The notes: generated from the sequence alone by a model not told the origin. A stretch of DNA of 64,000 nt from Toxonevra muliebris (GCA_963691655.1 OY829326.1:26090878-26154877); one strand, 5' to 3'. Counted from the first letter of the stretch, positions 11,031 through 23,084 are shown. Numbers and translations: made by a program.

Positions 11031-12390
11031 CTTTAGGTCTAAATCTTTTGACATTGGGTTTGTCTAGTCTGGTTTGTTTAGCCTGATTTTGGTCTGACTT
11101 TTGGTTTAAGTTTTAATCTTATTTATTTTTGGTTTAAATTCCAGACTTTTGGTTTTAGTTTAAATTTTAGTTTCAATTTTGATTTGATTTTTTTTTATCT
11201 GAATATTAATTTAGATGTTGGTCCAATTTTTGAGTCTCAATTTGATTTTGAATTTAGTCTGTGTTTTTCTTTGATTTTGGTCTAATTTCAAGTTTGATTT
11301 TGGATTTAAATTTTCGTCCAGCATTTGGTATGAAATATAGACTCTTTTTGGTTTAAATTGTGATTTGGTCTACGCTGAATTTGGGTCTGAAATTTGAACT
11401 GAATCTCGGCTTTAGTTTTGGCTTAAATTTTGATCTCAGCTTGGTCTAAATTTTGTCTCGTTTTACTCTCCCTTTAATTCAAATTTAGGTTTGAATTTAA
11501 GGTTGAATTTTGATCTGAGTTTTGATTTAAATTTTGGCTTGCCTTTTATTTTCGTATGATATTGGTCTGAATTTTCGACAGAGTTTTGGTCTTGTGTTTT
11601 GGGTTAAATTTTTTCCCATTGGTCAAGTTTTCCTCTAAATTTTATTCCGAAATTGGTCTAAATTTTGGTATGAATGTTGATTATATTTTTATCAAAATTT
11701 GGTTTCCTTTTGGAGTGAACTTTGCTCTCTTTTTAATCTGAATTTTGGTCCAATTTTTGGTTTCAATTTGGTTTGGTATTTAGGCTGGAGTTTTATCTGA
11801 TTTTTGGTCTAATTTTTCATCTGATATTTAGTGTTTTTTTTAGGGAACTGTTCTGGAATTAGGTCTTTTTTTGGTATGAATTTTAGTCCGAACTTTAGAC
11901 TGTATCTCTGCCTGAGATTTTATTCGTATTTTGTATTTAATCAAAGTTTGGTTTCAGTTTAATCCGAGCTTTGGTGTCAGTTTGATTTGAATTTAGGTCT
12001 GAAGTTTAGGCTGAATTTTAGTTTGAGTTTTGGTTTGTCTTTTATATTGGCTTTATTTTTGAACAAAATTTTGGTCTTAATTTTGAACTGAATGTTAGTC
12101 TACGTTTTGAGTTGAATTTTTATCTAAAATTTTATCTGAGTTTGGTTTTTTTTTTATCAAATTTTGTCCTAAATTTTAGTCTGTAATCGATTTGAATTTC
12201 GTATGAATTTTGATCCGATTGTGATCTAAATTTGTTCTCTTTTTGGTTTGAGTTTTGGCCTTTTTTGATTAGAAATTTGTCTGAATTTTCGAGTAAATTT
12301 TGATGTAAAATTTAGTTGTAATTTCGGTTAAAAATTTGTTCGGAATTTAGTCCAAATTTTTGGTTGAATTTTGGTTGAATTTGTAATGTC
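11031..12390 (+). repeat. Degenerate GGTCTGAATTTT minisatellite (T-rich orientation)
   Basis: About 1.36 kb is composed of variants of a 12-14 base unit such as TTTGGTCTGAATTTT, with abundant GGTTTAAATTTT and GGTCTAATTTT forms. The unit is too diverged for a regular register. The same motif recurs at 14641-14830 in the same orientation and at 23560-25170 in the opposite orientation. Confidence 0.85.
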
Positions 12391-14640
12391 CAACCAAAAT
12401 GGTGTAGAGATACGAAAAATTAATTTAAAATATGTTATTGTTAAAACTGCGTATAAAAATATTTGCTCATGCATAACTGAATGCGCAATCATTTTTCGTA
12501 GGCACGCAGTCGCATAATGGTCACACCTGCACATTAAATCTTAACCGCAATTGTCATCTAGTAAGAGTGTGAGATTTAGCTGTTTGTGTGAGCGCATATC
12601 ACTCTACGCTACGCATGTGCATGAATGTATGAAAACATTAGTGCATAAATGGTACTTATTACTCATATGTAGGTGTATAGAAAATAGAGTGAATGACGAT
12701 CGTTGCGAACGCATATTTTGGCTAATAGCTACTACTACTACTTAGAGATAGGGACAGTTAAGCTAGTTAGCTATATTTCTGCTTCTGAAAATTTGCTCAA
12801 TTCCTTTGCAACCGTAGAAGACACAAGTTCTAGCAGGAGCTTGAACAAGAAAATTTATTTTCTTGATTTTTTTTTGAATACCAGTAAAAGTTTATATTAA
12901 ATTGTCTTCACGAACGAAGTTAATAAAAATTAATTAATTTATACTAAAATCAACCTAAAAACGGTAGTCAGTGAAGTTTAATAAAAATAAATAAAACGTA
13001 AGTTAAGATATTAAATTAAAAATTAGTTAAAATAGTAACTAAGTACTTTTTGGTACAGTCACCACAGGTATTTCTACAACCTACCTACATACATACAATT
13101 TTCTTCTCGGATGGGAATTGTTAGTCACAACCTCAATAGTGGGCTGCATGCCTCCATTAGGTGAGTAAAACTCAAAATTTGTTTGTACGAAATCCAGAAA
13201 TTGAAGATAATCCTATTAATTTAATAGGAGGCACCTCCATTTTGGTTAATGTGGGGTCACCTAACGGACCTAACCTCATTTACGAAAACTCACATGGAAA
13301 TCTTCTAGAAGCAAAGTAAATTTTAAACATTATCTACAATTCAGTGAAAGCCCTCATGGAGCCTTAAGTGAAATCTACAATTAAATATACCTAAACCAAC
13401 CTTACAACTATTGAAATACATGCTAGCTTGAATCTAACCTTAACCTAGCTATACATACATAGTGCTAAACCTAACCTAGAAAAAAAAAGCATGAATTCAT
13501 CTTAAAATCTAAACCTTAAATTTTCTTAAAAATTAATTAGTTAAATATTAAATTAAAGAAAAATTTAAAATGTGGTAAATATTAAAAATTAGTAACATGC
13601 GAATATCTTAAGTGCTATATTTTATAAGGTAAGTTAAATTAAGAACAAGAAAAAAAAGTGAATTTACAAATACGAATTTAAGTGTCATGCGACAAATAAG
13701 TAGCGTAAAATAATGTTAAGGTGCCACACTATTTTATCCAACATAAATTAAACATGTTCATTAAAAGCATCATCGTCGTCGCTGGGCCCAACGTAACTTC
13801 GATGGAGCGTCAATCTATGTACGTAAGTTAAAACAACAAAAATTTTATATTATAAACCCTAAAGATAGTTTGGCATTATTATTATTAATTTTTTTATACT
13901 AATGATTTTGTTTGAGTATATTGAAGAAAGCGTTAAGTCAAAGAGAAAATAGCACCGTTCATTTATCTCTCTTTACTTACACTCTCTTTTTTTTCGTATC
14001 GGTATCTTTACAGTATAGAACAATTTTACAAATAATACTGTTTATTTTTCTCTCTTGAATATCAATAATGTTTTTCTATTGTTTACAATACTATTATCTA
14101 CTACTAATTTTTTTGGTTTCTTAAATTTAACTTCTTTTGGATATATTTTAAGTTAGGTATACTATGGATAAATTTATAAAATGAACATCATATTGTTCGA
14201 CATTAATTTAAATATTTCTTGGTTTTTGTTATATTAAAATGAATTTGAAGATGAATTAACTTTCTTTTGTAATTGATGAAATGTAAGGTAAACATTTTAG
14301 TAGTGTGAGCAGAAGTATCTCTTTGGGTGAATGAAACAACAAATATTCTTCATTAACAGGTTGGGTGGGTAGAGACCTAGAGGGAAATATTCAGCTTTCC
14401 TCCCTCACTTCTATAGTTTCATATGCCCAGTAGTAAGCATTTGTACGTCCGTTAACTGAGGTCAATCTTCTGGTTGGCTCAGTTTGTCTTTTTATCTGCT
14501 GCATACGTTTAATTTATGTGATCCTCCTTGTAGCATGACGGCGAAGCAAGCCAACTCCCATTTTCCCTGAGCTAAGTCTGAAGCATAGCTAGGTATGCAG
14601 CAACCACTTTCAAGTCATGTGCCACGCATTTCAGACCATC
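12391..14640. other. Gene-free stretch
   Basis: No exon or named element is supported. A stretch around 13620-13830 is A-rich. The segment 14340-14640 is less A+T-rich than its surroundings and may be a mobile-element relic, but I recognise no domain. Confidence 0.4.
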
Positions 14641-14871
14641 ATATATGCAAGAAGGTAAAGGTTCGTTACAAATTTTGGTTTGTCTTTTAATTTGGTTTTT
14701 GGTTTGTGATCTGAGTTTAGTCCGGATTTTAATCTGAACTTTTTTTGAGGATTATAATTTGATTTCTGATGTCATTTGTATTCTATTTTTGGTTTGTATT
14801 TTGGTCTAGTTATTGGGTTATAATTTAACAAAATCAAACCTTCCCAAATCTATATACTAGATCTACCACTG
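14641..14871 (+). repeat. Minisatellite fragment ending in a CAGTGG-type terminus
   Basis: The GGTTTGTATTTTGGTCT-type array runs to about 14830. It is followed by CTAGATCTACCACTG at 14857-14871, the inverse of CAGTGGTAGATCTAG. This matches the start of the inverted array-bearing unit at 23458 (CAGTGGCGGATCTA), so the array seems to be carried by a transposon family with such ends. Confidence 0.55.
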
Positions 14872-15068
14872 ACAGCGAGTAGTTCTCCAAGAGTTATCAA
14901 AGTTATTGGAGAAAGCTGATGTTACTTTGTATTCCAAATGAGACTGATTCCGTCGTTGCCTTTATTCTTTGACATTTTTGAAAGGTTTTTAATTTTTTTT
15001 TTTGGATTACTTTATGATATTTTGTGATTTTTGATTGATTCTAGTAATTCTAAATGGGTTTTCCATGC

Positions 15069-15109
15069 TGAGCACGAATCTGTGGTTAAAAATTTTCCAT
15101 CACGTCACG
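15069..15109 (+). repeat. 41-bp conserved segment, copy 1
   Basis: Thirty-five of 41 bases match 56016-56056 without gaps. Both contain CACGAATCTG and end CATCACGTCACG. The flanks differ. It is a small piece of an unidentified interspersed family. Confidence 0.55.
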
Positions 15110-15590
15110 ATTTTGAGAAAAAAGGATGGAAATCCTTAAAAATAGCGGCCATTTTTGAAAAAAGTGCTCTGACCCTGACGTGCTACAAACTTCGCTAATA
15201 TCAGAAATTAGAGGATGAACCAGCACTTTCAAATGAGTCGTAAGTCAAATTGTTCGCATGAGCCCTTAGAGCAAGGGTTGACTATCATAGACTCAAATTC
15301 GTTATAACGATATAATTTCTTTGATAATTTCAAAAATCAAATTTAATTAATATAAAGCTAAAATAGAGTAAGCATAATAAACCGAATAAACGAAAAACAA
15401 TCTTTAAATAATAAGAAACAGACACACACACATTCATTATAAATAAGTCCTGCATCCTGCTTTACTTAAAAACAACAACAACAACAAACTGTTTCAATGA
15501 ATACCGCAAAAACAAAGAAAGTACAGATAAAATGTTATTATTTTTTTTTCTATTTTTTATTTATTTTTTGTTCAATTACTATCAACTTAC

Positions 15591-15759
15591 CCTGAAGCAC
15601 ATGAACGCGTATACTTGCTATCTCCGTATTCGATGGATAACATGAATATTTTCCAGAATCTATCAGATCAGCATCATCGATAAGTAAAATCGATTTCGTT
15701 TCTTCAGATTTGATGGTTTTAAATTTAAGACGTCCGCCTGAAGTTTCTGCGCTAAGAAC
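15591..15759 (-). CDS. dpr: dpr-family gene, exon C (second half of Ig domain 2)
   Basis: This exon encodes 56 codons plus one base, read VLSAETSGGRLKF... to ...IASIRVHVLQ. It holds the F-strand motif DADLIDSGKYSC with the second Ig cysteine at exon residue 40. The ending ASIRVHVLQ is like the ASVRVHVL that closes Ig2 in Dpr proteins. The acceptor is pyrimidine-rich TTTCTCATAG ahead of 15759, and the donor is GG|GTAAGT at 15591. It starts in phase 0, matching exon B, and ends after codon base 1. The following exon, which should encode the C-terminal tail or GPI-anchor region, was not found in the 15.6 kb to the left. Dpr proteins are neuronal surface partners of the DIP Ig proteins. The paralogue number is unresolved. 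Confidence 0.92.
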
Positions 15760-15824
15760 CTATGAGAAATGAGAAAGTAAACAAACAGAAAGTAATAAGA
15801 AAATAAAGTTAAACTGTGGAAAAA

Positions 15825-16090
15825 GTTAAAGAGAAAGTGGCACAAGTGGTAAATTGTGACAACAAGAAAAAGTAGCAGAAGTAGCGGCAGCTGAAGAGGG
15901 GAGAGCAAAAACAACTGTAGCAGAGTAAAAAGCAGCATGAACAATAGTAGCAAGGGGAAAAGAAGTAAGAGCAATGAAAGCAGTAGAAGAAGAAATGGGA
16001 GTAACAGTTACAGAAGGCGTGCAGATGGGAGCAGCAACAGCAACAGCAACAACAGAAGCGTGACAATGAACAATTGACAACAATTGAAAA
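15825..16090. repeat. AGC/AAC-rich low-complexity tract
   Basis: The plus strand is rich in AGCAGC, AGTAGCAG and CAACAGCAACAG runs just upstream of exon C in the gene's direction. Several spurious long open frames arise from it on the minus strand. I treat it as intronic simple repeat. Confidence 0.6.
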
Positions 16091-17070
16091 CAATTTCTGA
16101 TTATGCTCAAAGTATGCTGTAAATTGCTTCAAAAGATTATGTGTTTTGATGCTAGCAAGAAGGGGAATGGGGGTGGGGAGTTTGAAAAAACCTCGAACAC
16201 AGGAAATAGGGAGCATATAAATGATTTTTTTTATTACTTTTTATTTGTTAAAGTTGAAGCTTTGTATGAAAAAAAAACCAAAAAATTTAATCATACCATT
16301 TCTTTTAGTCGTTTGAGGAATTTTTCAAAATTTGATTTTAAAATAATTTTCTCGAATCTAAACTGATAATTTTTTTTTTCTCTTCTTCTTAACTTCTCAC
16401 GAAAGAAATCGTAAAATAAATTCTTTTGTATCCACCCAAACACTTGACGTTTCATGGTGGCGTTTCAACAAAAAAAAAAAAACAACAATAAATATACGAG
16501 TAGGTACAAGATAATATCAGTTTTGTAAGCTGATTTCCGGTTTGCTACTCGCTCGCATGTTGGAATTTTTTTGAAAGTTTTTCACCACTCTCTCTAAGTA
16601 TGAAGCTTTAAGCAAGAAGGCGTTGTTGGTTCGGTTTAGTATCAATTGTGAGTTTCTGCTGCTGCTGTTGCCACTAATGCAATTTTAAATTGTTAAAGTG
16701 GTGGGGAAGACGCTAAAGTAAAAAATAAAAGTAAAAAACGCTCTGCATTGCATGTGTCTGCAATTTTTGCGATAATATATGAATTGTTTTTTTACTTTAG
16801 TTTAGTTACGTATGTGTGTGTGTTTGTGAGTATGTTAAAAAATTTGAAACGATAAAAGTTTCTGTTGTTATTTTTACTGCTGCTGAAGCTAGTGGGTTTG
16901 ACTTTTCAGTTCAAATATTTACGAGAATTGTTATTTTTAAGTTATAAATGTTCAAGTTGCAGCGTTGAAAGCGTATAAGAAAAATTACCCAATATGTTTT
17001 TGGTAATTTGAAAATGGATTTCTTCATGCACAATAAAATGCATAAACATTATGATATGTTCATGATATGA

Positions 17071-17140
17071 ACGGCTGTATAGCTCAGTGGCAAGTGCATT
17101 GAACTGTTGAGTATGCGGTTGCAAGTTGGAGGTATTGACT
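17071..17140 (+). repeat. tRNA-like segment (SINE head or tRNA relic)
   Basis: GGCTGTATAGCTCAGTGG contains a good polymerase III A box (TAGCTCAGTGG). The expected B box position has GGTTGCAAGTT, which deviates from GGTTCGAATCC. No acceptor stem closes, so it is not a functional tRNA. Confidence 0.45.
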
Positions 17141-18474
17141 AAGATGAGACCACGCAATTTCAAAGTCTTAGATTAAATGTATGTAAACATGACGTTAATA
17201 AATGATAACTATTAGTAAAAAAGGGTTAAAATTTTAACCAAAAAGTATGGTTATTTTTTTTTTTTAATTTCAAATCTAATAGTTGGTTTTAAAAGCCCAA
17301 ACATAACTGAGAAACTTCTCAAATTGGGTATTACAATAACTGATGGTACAAGAGAATCAAAATTTAATTTGCTGCTGAACATTAACTTAGCTGATATTCT
17401 AATGTCACTTCACCATTCGGCTTATTAAATTTTCTGTTGCAGTTATTTCTAATGCTGGACCATTTTATCAGCTTAATGATCAATTGGACAATGACCCGTT
17501 ATAGTTTTCGTTTTTTGTTAGAAACGACTTACGTATCCTTCTTGCAATTTCTAAAATATGTGATGTGTGGAATGCATATCTTGTGATTAACACAGTCAGG
17601 CGGGTGTGGTCCAGTTATTTGCAAGGGTGAGAAAGTGTGAGAGTATATACGTCCATATTACCTTACTCATTTAACTTTGCCTTGAAGTTTGGTTTGTATT
17701 CTCTGTTTATCAGAACTTTGGCTTGGGAAATACGGGCTTCATCCGAAAGTCGAAGTAGTTTGGCAAAACTGAGATGCTCTGAGATGATTCGCTCACAAAA
17801 TAGACTGTGGTTATTTTGGCTCTGTCAGAATAAGTAGATTTCTATATTGTAGCTAGTTTCTAGAGGATTTTTCATGCATTCTGCTCTTGTTGAGAAAAAT
17901 GTGTCATTAAGTTCAGTTTAGCTATTAAGTGGTCGGTGTTGAGGCAAGAAAAATATATTCGGTACCTGCGGCGGAATTTTTCTTTGCACGTAATTTTCGG
18001 CAGTCTAGTACTTATTTCTTTTAAACTAAGGCTGCATCAAGTTTCATAAGACACAAGTGATATCCGTTCAGCATGAACGAGTAGCTCTTTTGAGTCATGT
18101 ATATTTTTTGTCTGATTATTCTCCTTTTCCTTAACATATCCCCATACTAGTGATAATTTTATTAAAGTTAAATAAAGATATGCAGGCCACTCTAAACCAA
18201 CTTTCGAACTGAGCTTATTATCCCTAAGTATATTGTGCTCTGTGAAGAAGCTAGCCTATTACTTTGGTCTTTGTATCGTTCTTGTACCGTTTAGGTATCA
18301 GTTCTGTTTTTTATTTTGTTTTTGACTTACTCCCAACCATATTTGGGAGTCCAGTTACTGGGTAGATTCATAGACCCGTCCATAATCTCACTCATTATGA
18401 TTAGAAAGAGATCTTAAACAGCAATCGCAACTTCGTCTGCATGCGCTACGACATCAACTCTTTGTCTTCCTTAA

Positions 18475-18649
18475 GCTTAAAACACAATTACGCCGTACGA
18501 CGGTCAACGCCTACCTGCTGCTAAAATTAAAATGCACATTCTCATTCAAAATGGCACGAAATTGCAGCAGCGGCGTTTTTATTGCCGACGGCAGCCATAC
18601 ATCTACCGTCAACCGCTTTACCGTCGTACGACGCAATTGTGTTTTAAGC
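18475..18649. mobile_element. 175-bp MITE at TTAA
   Basis: Ends GCTTAAAACACAATTACG and its inverse (ATTGTGTTTTAAGC) form a terminal inverted repeat of about 30 bp. The inner part is CGTCGTACGACGGT-like. TTAA flanks both sides (18471-18474 and 18650-18653). There is no coding capacity. The TTAA target suggests piggyBac-type mobilisation, but the ends lack the usual CCC, so the superfamily is unproven. It lies in the dpr intron between exons B and C. Confidence 0.75.
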
Positions 18650-18689
18650 TTAAATTCAATCATTATGTTAGCAGCTAACATCGCTGCTG

Positions 18690-19700
18690 TTGTCCATTTC
18701 TATTTGGTATCGCACATTTGAGACGTTAGGTTGGCCACCGTGTGGGGTTCTCCAAATGTTCTCTTCTCGTTAACTCTTGAAACGTGGGCAGTTAAAGAGG
18801 TTGTACTAAGAGTTTTCAAGCTCATTTGGGGAGCCCAGACAAAATGTATTTTCTTCGTTGTTTGAAGCAGTGTAGGTACTGCTTTTCGCATCCGCTGAGC
18901 ATTTCCGCGATGTTACCGTCCACTTCTCCATATTTACGCTGGATTCACTTTGCTAAATTGGGGATTAGGTCAAAGCTGTAGCGACATTTTTCAGACTGGT
19001 CCTACTCTTTAGTAATCCAATTTGAGCGTTCGATGATCTTTCATTCGGAGAGCTATAAACAGATTTCATTTCGATTGCCAGTAAGTCGATTGGGACTTTA
19101 CTTGCAATAACACAGATGGCATCGTCTGATACCGTCAGGTATACGTTGAGCCACGGCATTTGAGGTGCGTCTTCTTCGCGTACACCCTTATGTGTGCTGG
19201 ATATGGCTTCACCGAACTGGTTACTTTTGACAGCAGTTAACGTCTTGCCTTTTCGAGGCTTCTTACTTTCCGCATAATACGTGTTAATTATCAATTAATT
19301 CTACACCGCAATGACGGCTAGCAAGTGTTCCTTAAAAGTTATGCTACAGTCAATAAATACTCCTCGGTATTTAATGTGTGGCTGTGAGGTAACCAGGTGA
19401 GTACCATCTCTGAGACTTAGTTTTTCGCGCGCTCTCCTAGTGTTAGTAGCACGACCTCAATATTCTTCGTGGCCAAATCTAAGTTTGCACCATTCAGCCA
19501 TTCTCCCACTCTAGCAATTGCGCCATTGCTTGCCTCCTGCAAGGATTTTTAGTGTTTGGCAACTGCTATCATTGCAATGCCAACAACTGACAAATGTTGC
19601 GCCTTCAGGAAGATCCAGTTCAGGGCATTGAGCCCTGTTGTATTACTCTGTTTCTGAAATAGTCAACAATTTTCAATAGGAACTTCGATACCTCGAACCA
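18690..19700 (-). pseudogene. R1-like LINE reverse transcriptase fragment
   Basis: Reading the minus strand in shifting frames gives LNGANLDLATKNIEVVLL, then HIKYRGVFIDCSITFKEHL, then MPWLNVYLTVSDDAICVIAS and KVPIDLLAIE. Next come LIPNLAKWIQRKYGEVDGN, IAEMLSGCEKQYLHCF and similar. This order (thumb region KYLGV.ID, AG/SKVPIDLL.E, then IPN...W..R.HGE and L.GHG.F..YL..F) is characteristic of R1/LOA-type retrotransposons. Several frameshifts and stops are present. The endonuclease and the YADD catalytic part are missing. Confidence 0.75.
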
Positions 19701-20379
19701 GCTTGGATGCATAGAAACAATACGGATGAGATTGGAAATGGGAGCACGGCATCTCCATTTTAAAACAAATTTGGGATCTATCAGGAACTCTTTACGGTAG
19801 GGTACTGAGATTTAGTATAAAAGAATTATTTTTTATTAAAATTTTATAGGAAAAATATGGCACCTCCCATTCAAACCAATAGCTTAAAACTGGATATGTA
19901 GGAAACCACATAGTAAGAAGTTGAGTTGAGATAAAATAGTTTAGAAAATTTTTCTAATTTTAGAAGGCATTGCAATCTTTTCTTTTATGCAGATATATTT
20001 GGGTAATTTATTGCAAAAATTTTCAATTTTACACATTTACTATAATGCAAAAGTTTTATTTGTTTTATTTGGGAGATTATCATTGATAAACTACTTTTTA
20101 ACCAATGGAAAACTGCCCGGTTGATATGAAATATAACATAATGAAAAGATATGAGTATGCTATATAAATTCCGCTCTCGGAATTTTAATTTTCAATGGCA
20201 GCAAATTAACCCTCAGTGACACACATGAGTCTGGCTAGACCTTTTTCACTTTAATTGCAATTTAAGCATATTTCTCACTGAGCCAGCGAGTTGAAATTCC
20301 AAGTAGCTTACTAACTTTTCATGAACTATGGTGCAATGAAAGTATCTGTATGAAAAACCCAATACAGGGATGACTTTAA

Positions 20380-20866
20380 CCCTTCGGAGGGCGCGCTCTG
20401 AAAAGTTACACGAGAGAGCGCGCCGTGGCAATTTAGCTGCAAGATGAATTTCATAGTATCGACTGCAATTTTTCTTATTTGTAGCAAAAAAAAAAAAAAA
20501 CATTCAAATAAAACAACTGATTGCTTTTTAGTAATATTGAAATATATTTTAAGAATTTATTTATAAATGTTTATTCGTCTTCGTTTTAACTTAGAAAAAA
20601 TTTCTGCAAGCTACAATTGAACTTTTTTGTTACACGAAAGGGCGCGAAGCCGCAAATTAGCTGCAAAAGCGAGATACCAATTTTTAAACACAAATAGCAG
20701 CTAATAAACGATGTAACGCAGAAACCAACAGCTAACGGTAAACCACGCTGCATCTCAAAACCTACAAAGTCGCTTGAGTGGCTGCGGTCGGCTACTATGA
20801 TTTGTATTTTAAAAACCACAATTAAACAATTTGCGGCTAATTTGCCGCGGCGCGCCCTCCGAAGGG
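20380..20866. mobile_element. Inner TTAA MITE, 487 bp
   Basis: Perfect 17-bp inverted ends, CCCTTCGGAGGGCGCGC and its inverse, are bounded by TTAA at 20376-20379 and 20867-20870. The G+C-rich tips stand out from the A+T-rich surroundings. Subterminal motifs like GGCAAATTAGCYGCAA appear on both arms and again near 20650. The left arm carries an extra segment of about 28 bp between two GCGCGC motifs. It is nested within the 20210-22565 element. Confidence 0.85.
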
Positions 20867-21212
20867 TTAAGGAAATTACATTCGCCATACAAGAGTCTGG
20901 TCAGACCCACATATATTTCGGTACTTTTGTAGTATGATTTTGGGCACGAATGCATGGGTCCGAATGCATGAACACATTTATTCTAAACATATCGTATGAT
21001 ATTGCAAATGTGGCTTTCAAGATAATACCAACAATTTTGGTGGATCTGTATACTTCAGTTTTAACAGAATGCCAGGCGGCACCTGTATGGAGATGCAGAG
21101 GATCCGCTGATATATTGCTTTTAAAGCCAAAATAAGACATTTTAATACATATTATTTTTTGAAATTTTTAAAAAACCTTGAACGTACAAACTATTTTTGT
21201 TATAAGTATAAA

Positions 21213-22320
21213 AGACTTAGGTTAGGTTAGGTTGGAGTGGCAGCCTTCTGCTTGAAAGCACACTTAAGCACATAATTAGGCTCATTGTGATACCACAGTA
21301 CGGCGCGACTCCCCCATTTACGGAGTGGAGAACCATGAGGATTCCATAATGAATCTGGCTATGTCCTTAATATTTATGGATGATAGCTCGGACAGACTAT
21401 GAAGAAAGGTGAACCCAGGAGTTTTAGTCTCCTCCTGGCCAGGGATGGGCATTCGCACATGAAATGAAGGACTGTTTCTTCCTCCTCCTCAGAGCTGCAG
21501 CCCCGACAGAAGTCATTGAATGGCAGTCCAAGTCTTGCAGCATGTCTCCCCATTATGCAGTGTCCCGTGAGCACCGAAGTCGTTATGCTGATGGAGCTTC
21601 TGCTTAGGTTGAGTAGCTGTCTAGTACGTCTATTGTCCATAGTGGTCCATGTTAGCCTGGTAATACCACAGGTATGCTCCGCTACCTAGGATCTTTTTGC
21701 TTCCTCAAGTTAGTTTTGCTTAATGGCTAATTTAATAGACGTAAGAGGGACACCAATGGTGCAGGTAGGTTATATATCTGTAAGTTGCGAGCCCTGTTTT
21801 GCTAACTCGTCGGCATTGCAGTTACCTGAAATATTCATATGTCCAGGCACCCAATATAGGTTGACCTGAGAGTGACTCGACAAAATGTTGAGTGAAGATC
21901 GGCAGTCGAGAACAAGCTTTGATGTAGTGAAAACACCGGCAAGGGACTTGATTGCTGCTTGGCTGTCCGTGTAGATGCGGATATTCGTATCGAATGAATC
22001 GTTGCGAATAAGCCACTTGGACGCTTAATAGATAACCATTACTTCCGCCTGAAAGACGCTGCAATGGTCAGGAAGTCGGAAAGAGAGTCTGAGATCTAGC
22101 TTACTAGAGAAGATGCCACAGCCGACTGTTTCCTCCGATTTGGATCCATCTGTATAGATGTCAATTAAATTGTCAGTGACCACCTCGTCATTAACCCATT
22201 CCTCTCTACTGGGGATATGGGTGAAGAACGTGTGGTTTAAATTAGGGGTAGAGCAAATGTAGTCTACGTTAGTTGGTACGGACGTATCGTGGATTAAAAT
22301 CTTGACATGGCCCAGGTTTG
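21213..22320 (-). mobile_element. I-clade LINE fragment with RNase H domain
   Basis: Minus-strand translation across frames gives the RNase H motifs in order: IDIYTDGSK (first Asp, about 22160), VFQAEV (Glu, about 22050), IYTDSQAAIKSL (Asp, about 21965), and VNLYWVPGHMNISGNCNADE (about 21820-21880). The usual C-terminal tail follows: LTGHCIMGRHAARLGL, CRGCSSEEEEETVLHFMCEC and LARRRLKLLG (21400-21640). One in-frame stop lies after QAEVMVIY and there are frame changes. The 3' end is a CCTAACCTAACC tail at about 21213. The same tail ends the SINE at 32324-32638. The 5' part with the reverse transcriptase is missing. Confidence 0.85.
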
Positions 22321-22956
22321 ACCGGGTCCAGACTTAAAACTAAAAAATATTGTTTGCGTGATTGGAAGCATTTTTCATCCATCACTGCTATTTCATTGAC
22401 AGGCACTGTCTATATGAAAACCACTGAGAAAAAAAAATTTAAGCAATTTACACCTTCAAGGCATAGAAATGTGCCCGAAAACATGTCAAAAATCGAAATG
22501 TATGTGGGTCTGGTCAGACTCATATGCGGCAAACGTGATAATCAAAACATATGGGTCACTGAGGGTTAAACGAAACCGCAGAACTGCATAAATTTTTCAA
22601 AGTTGACACTCCAGTGCCACATGAATTCACTAGTTGTCATTTATTTAGTAGCTTATTTATAAGTATTCAAGAAAATGTACCATAGCCTGTCAAGCGGCGC
22701 CATACAACAAATTATTTTAAGCCTTGTTTGAAAGTCAGTTAATATATATGCATATTTTCTAGGTCATGTTTAAATCAAAGAAGTAAAATAAGTTGTCATA
22801 TTTTTGGCAAACATATTCAAACAATAAACATGTATGTATCTTCATCTTCCCTACTTTTTGTTGTTATTGTTACCTTATGCTTGTCTATGCTTTATGTCAG
22901 CTTTAACTTGCTTCTTTTTCTTTTATTTTCTTTTTTTTATGTTATTTTTTGCTTAC

Positions 22957-23084
22957 CTTATCTTGATGATACCAAAAGATGTGCGTTGGTGGTTCAGGAC
23001 TAAATTTTATTACACATGTCAGATTAATTGTGCTACCCTTATCCACGTATAAATCGGGACCACCCAATATGGTTGCTGTTGGCA
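22957..23084 (-). CDS. dpr: dpr-family gene, exon B (first half of Ig domain 2)
   Basis: After two bases completing a Val codon split with exon A, 42 codons read PTATILGGPDLYVDKGSTIN, then LTCVIKFSPEPPTHIFWYHQ, then DK. The first Ig2 cysteine is residue 23 and the core tryptophan is residue 37; INLT is an N-glycosylation sequon. The VPTATILGGPDL...DKGSTINLTC stretch is close to fly Dpr6/Dpr10-type sequences, so family membership is secure although the paralogue is not. The acceptor is CCAAACAG|TG at 23085 and the donor AAG|GTAAGC at 22957. Phase is 2 in and 0 out, fitting exons A and C exactly. In the joined protein Ig2's two cysteines are about 58 residues apart, normal for the fold. Confidence 0.95.

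Larger units (their letters stand above)
20210..22565. mobile_element. TTAA-flanked outer element (piggyBac-like), 2.36 kb
   Basis: It begins CCCTCAGTGAC and ends GTCACTGAGGG, with TTAA at 20206-20209 and 22566-22569, the hallmark of piggyBac-type insertion. Subterminal motifs GAGTCTGGCTAGACC (about 20227), GAGTCTGGTCAGACCC (about 20891) and the inverse of the latter (about 22506) recur. Inside lie a second TTAA element (20380-20866) and an I-clade LINE fragment (21213-22320). No piggyBac transposase could be recognised, so this is a non-autonomous or gutted copy. Confidence 0.7.

Noticed and set aside
13120..13175. Possible dpr 3' exon (minus-strand GGMQPTIEVV)
   Set aside because: It resembles the EAMQ motif of Dpr C-termini only loosely, has no proper acceptor in the right phase, and lacks the hydrophobic tail.
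15663..16216. Overlapping long minus-strand frames rich in Leu, Cys or Ser
   Set aside because: They come from an AGC/AAC-rich low-complexity tract and partly from the wrong frame of dpr exon C. The composition is repetitive, there is no domain, and three frames are open at once.
17071..17140. Possible functional tRNA gene
   Set aside because: The A box is good but the B box is decayed and the ends do not form an acceptor stem. Kept only as a tRNA-like relic.
18965..19294. A host protein of 109 residues on the minus strand
   Set aside because: The motifs VSDDAICVIASKVPIDLLAIE and neighbouring frames identify it as a decayed R1-like reverse transcriptase fragment.
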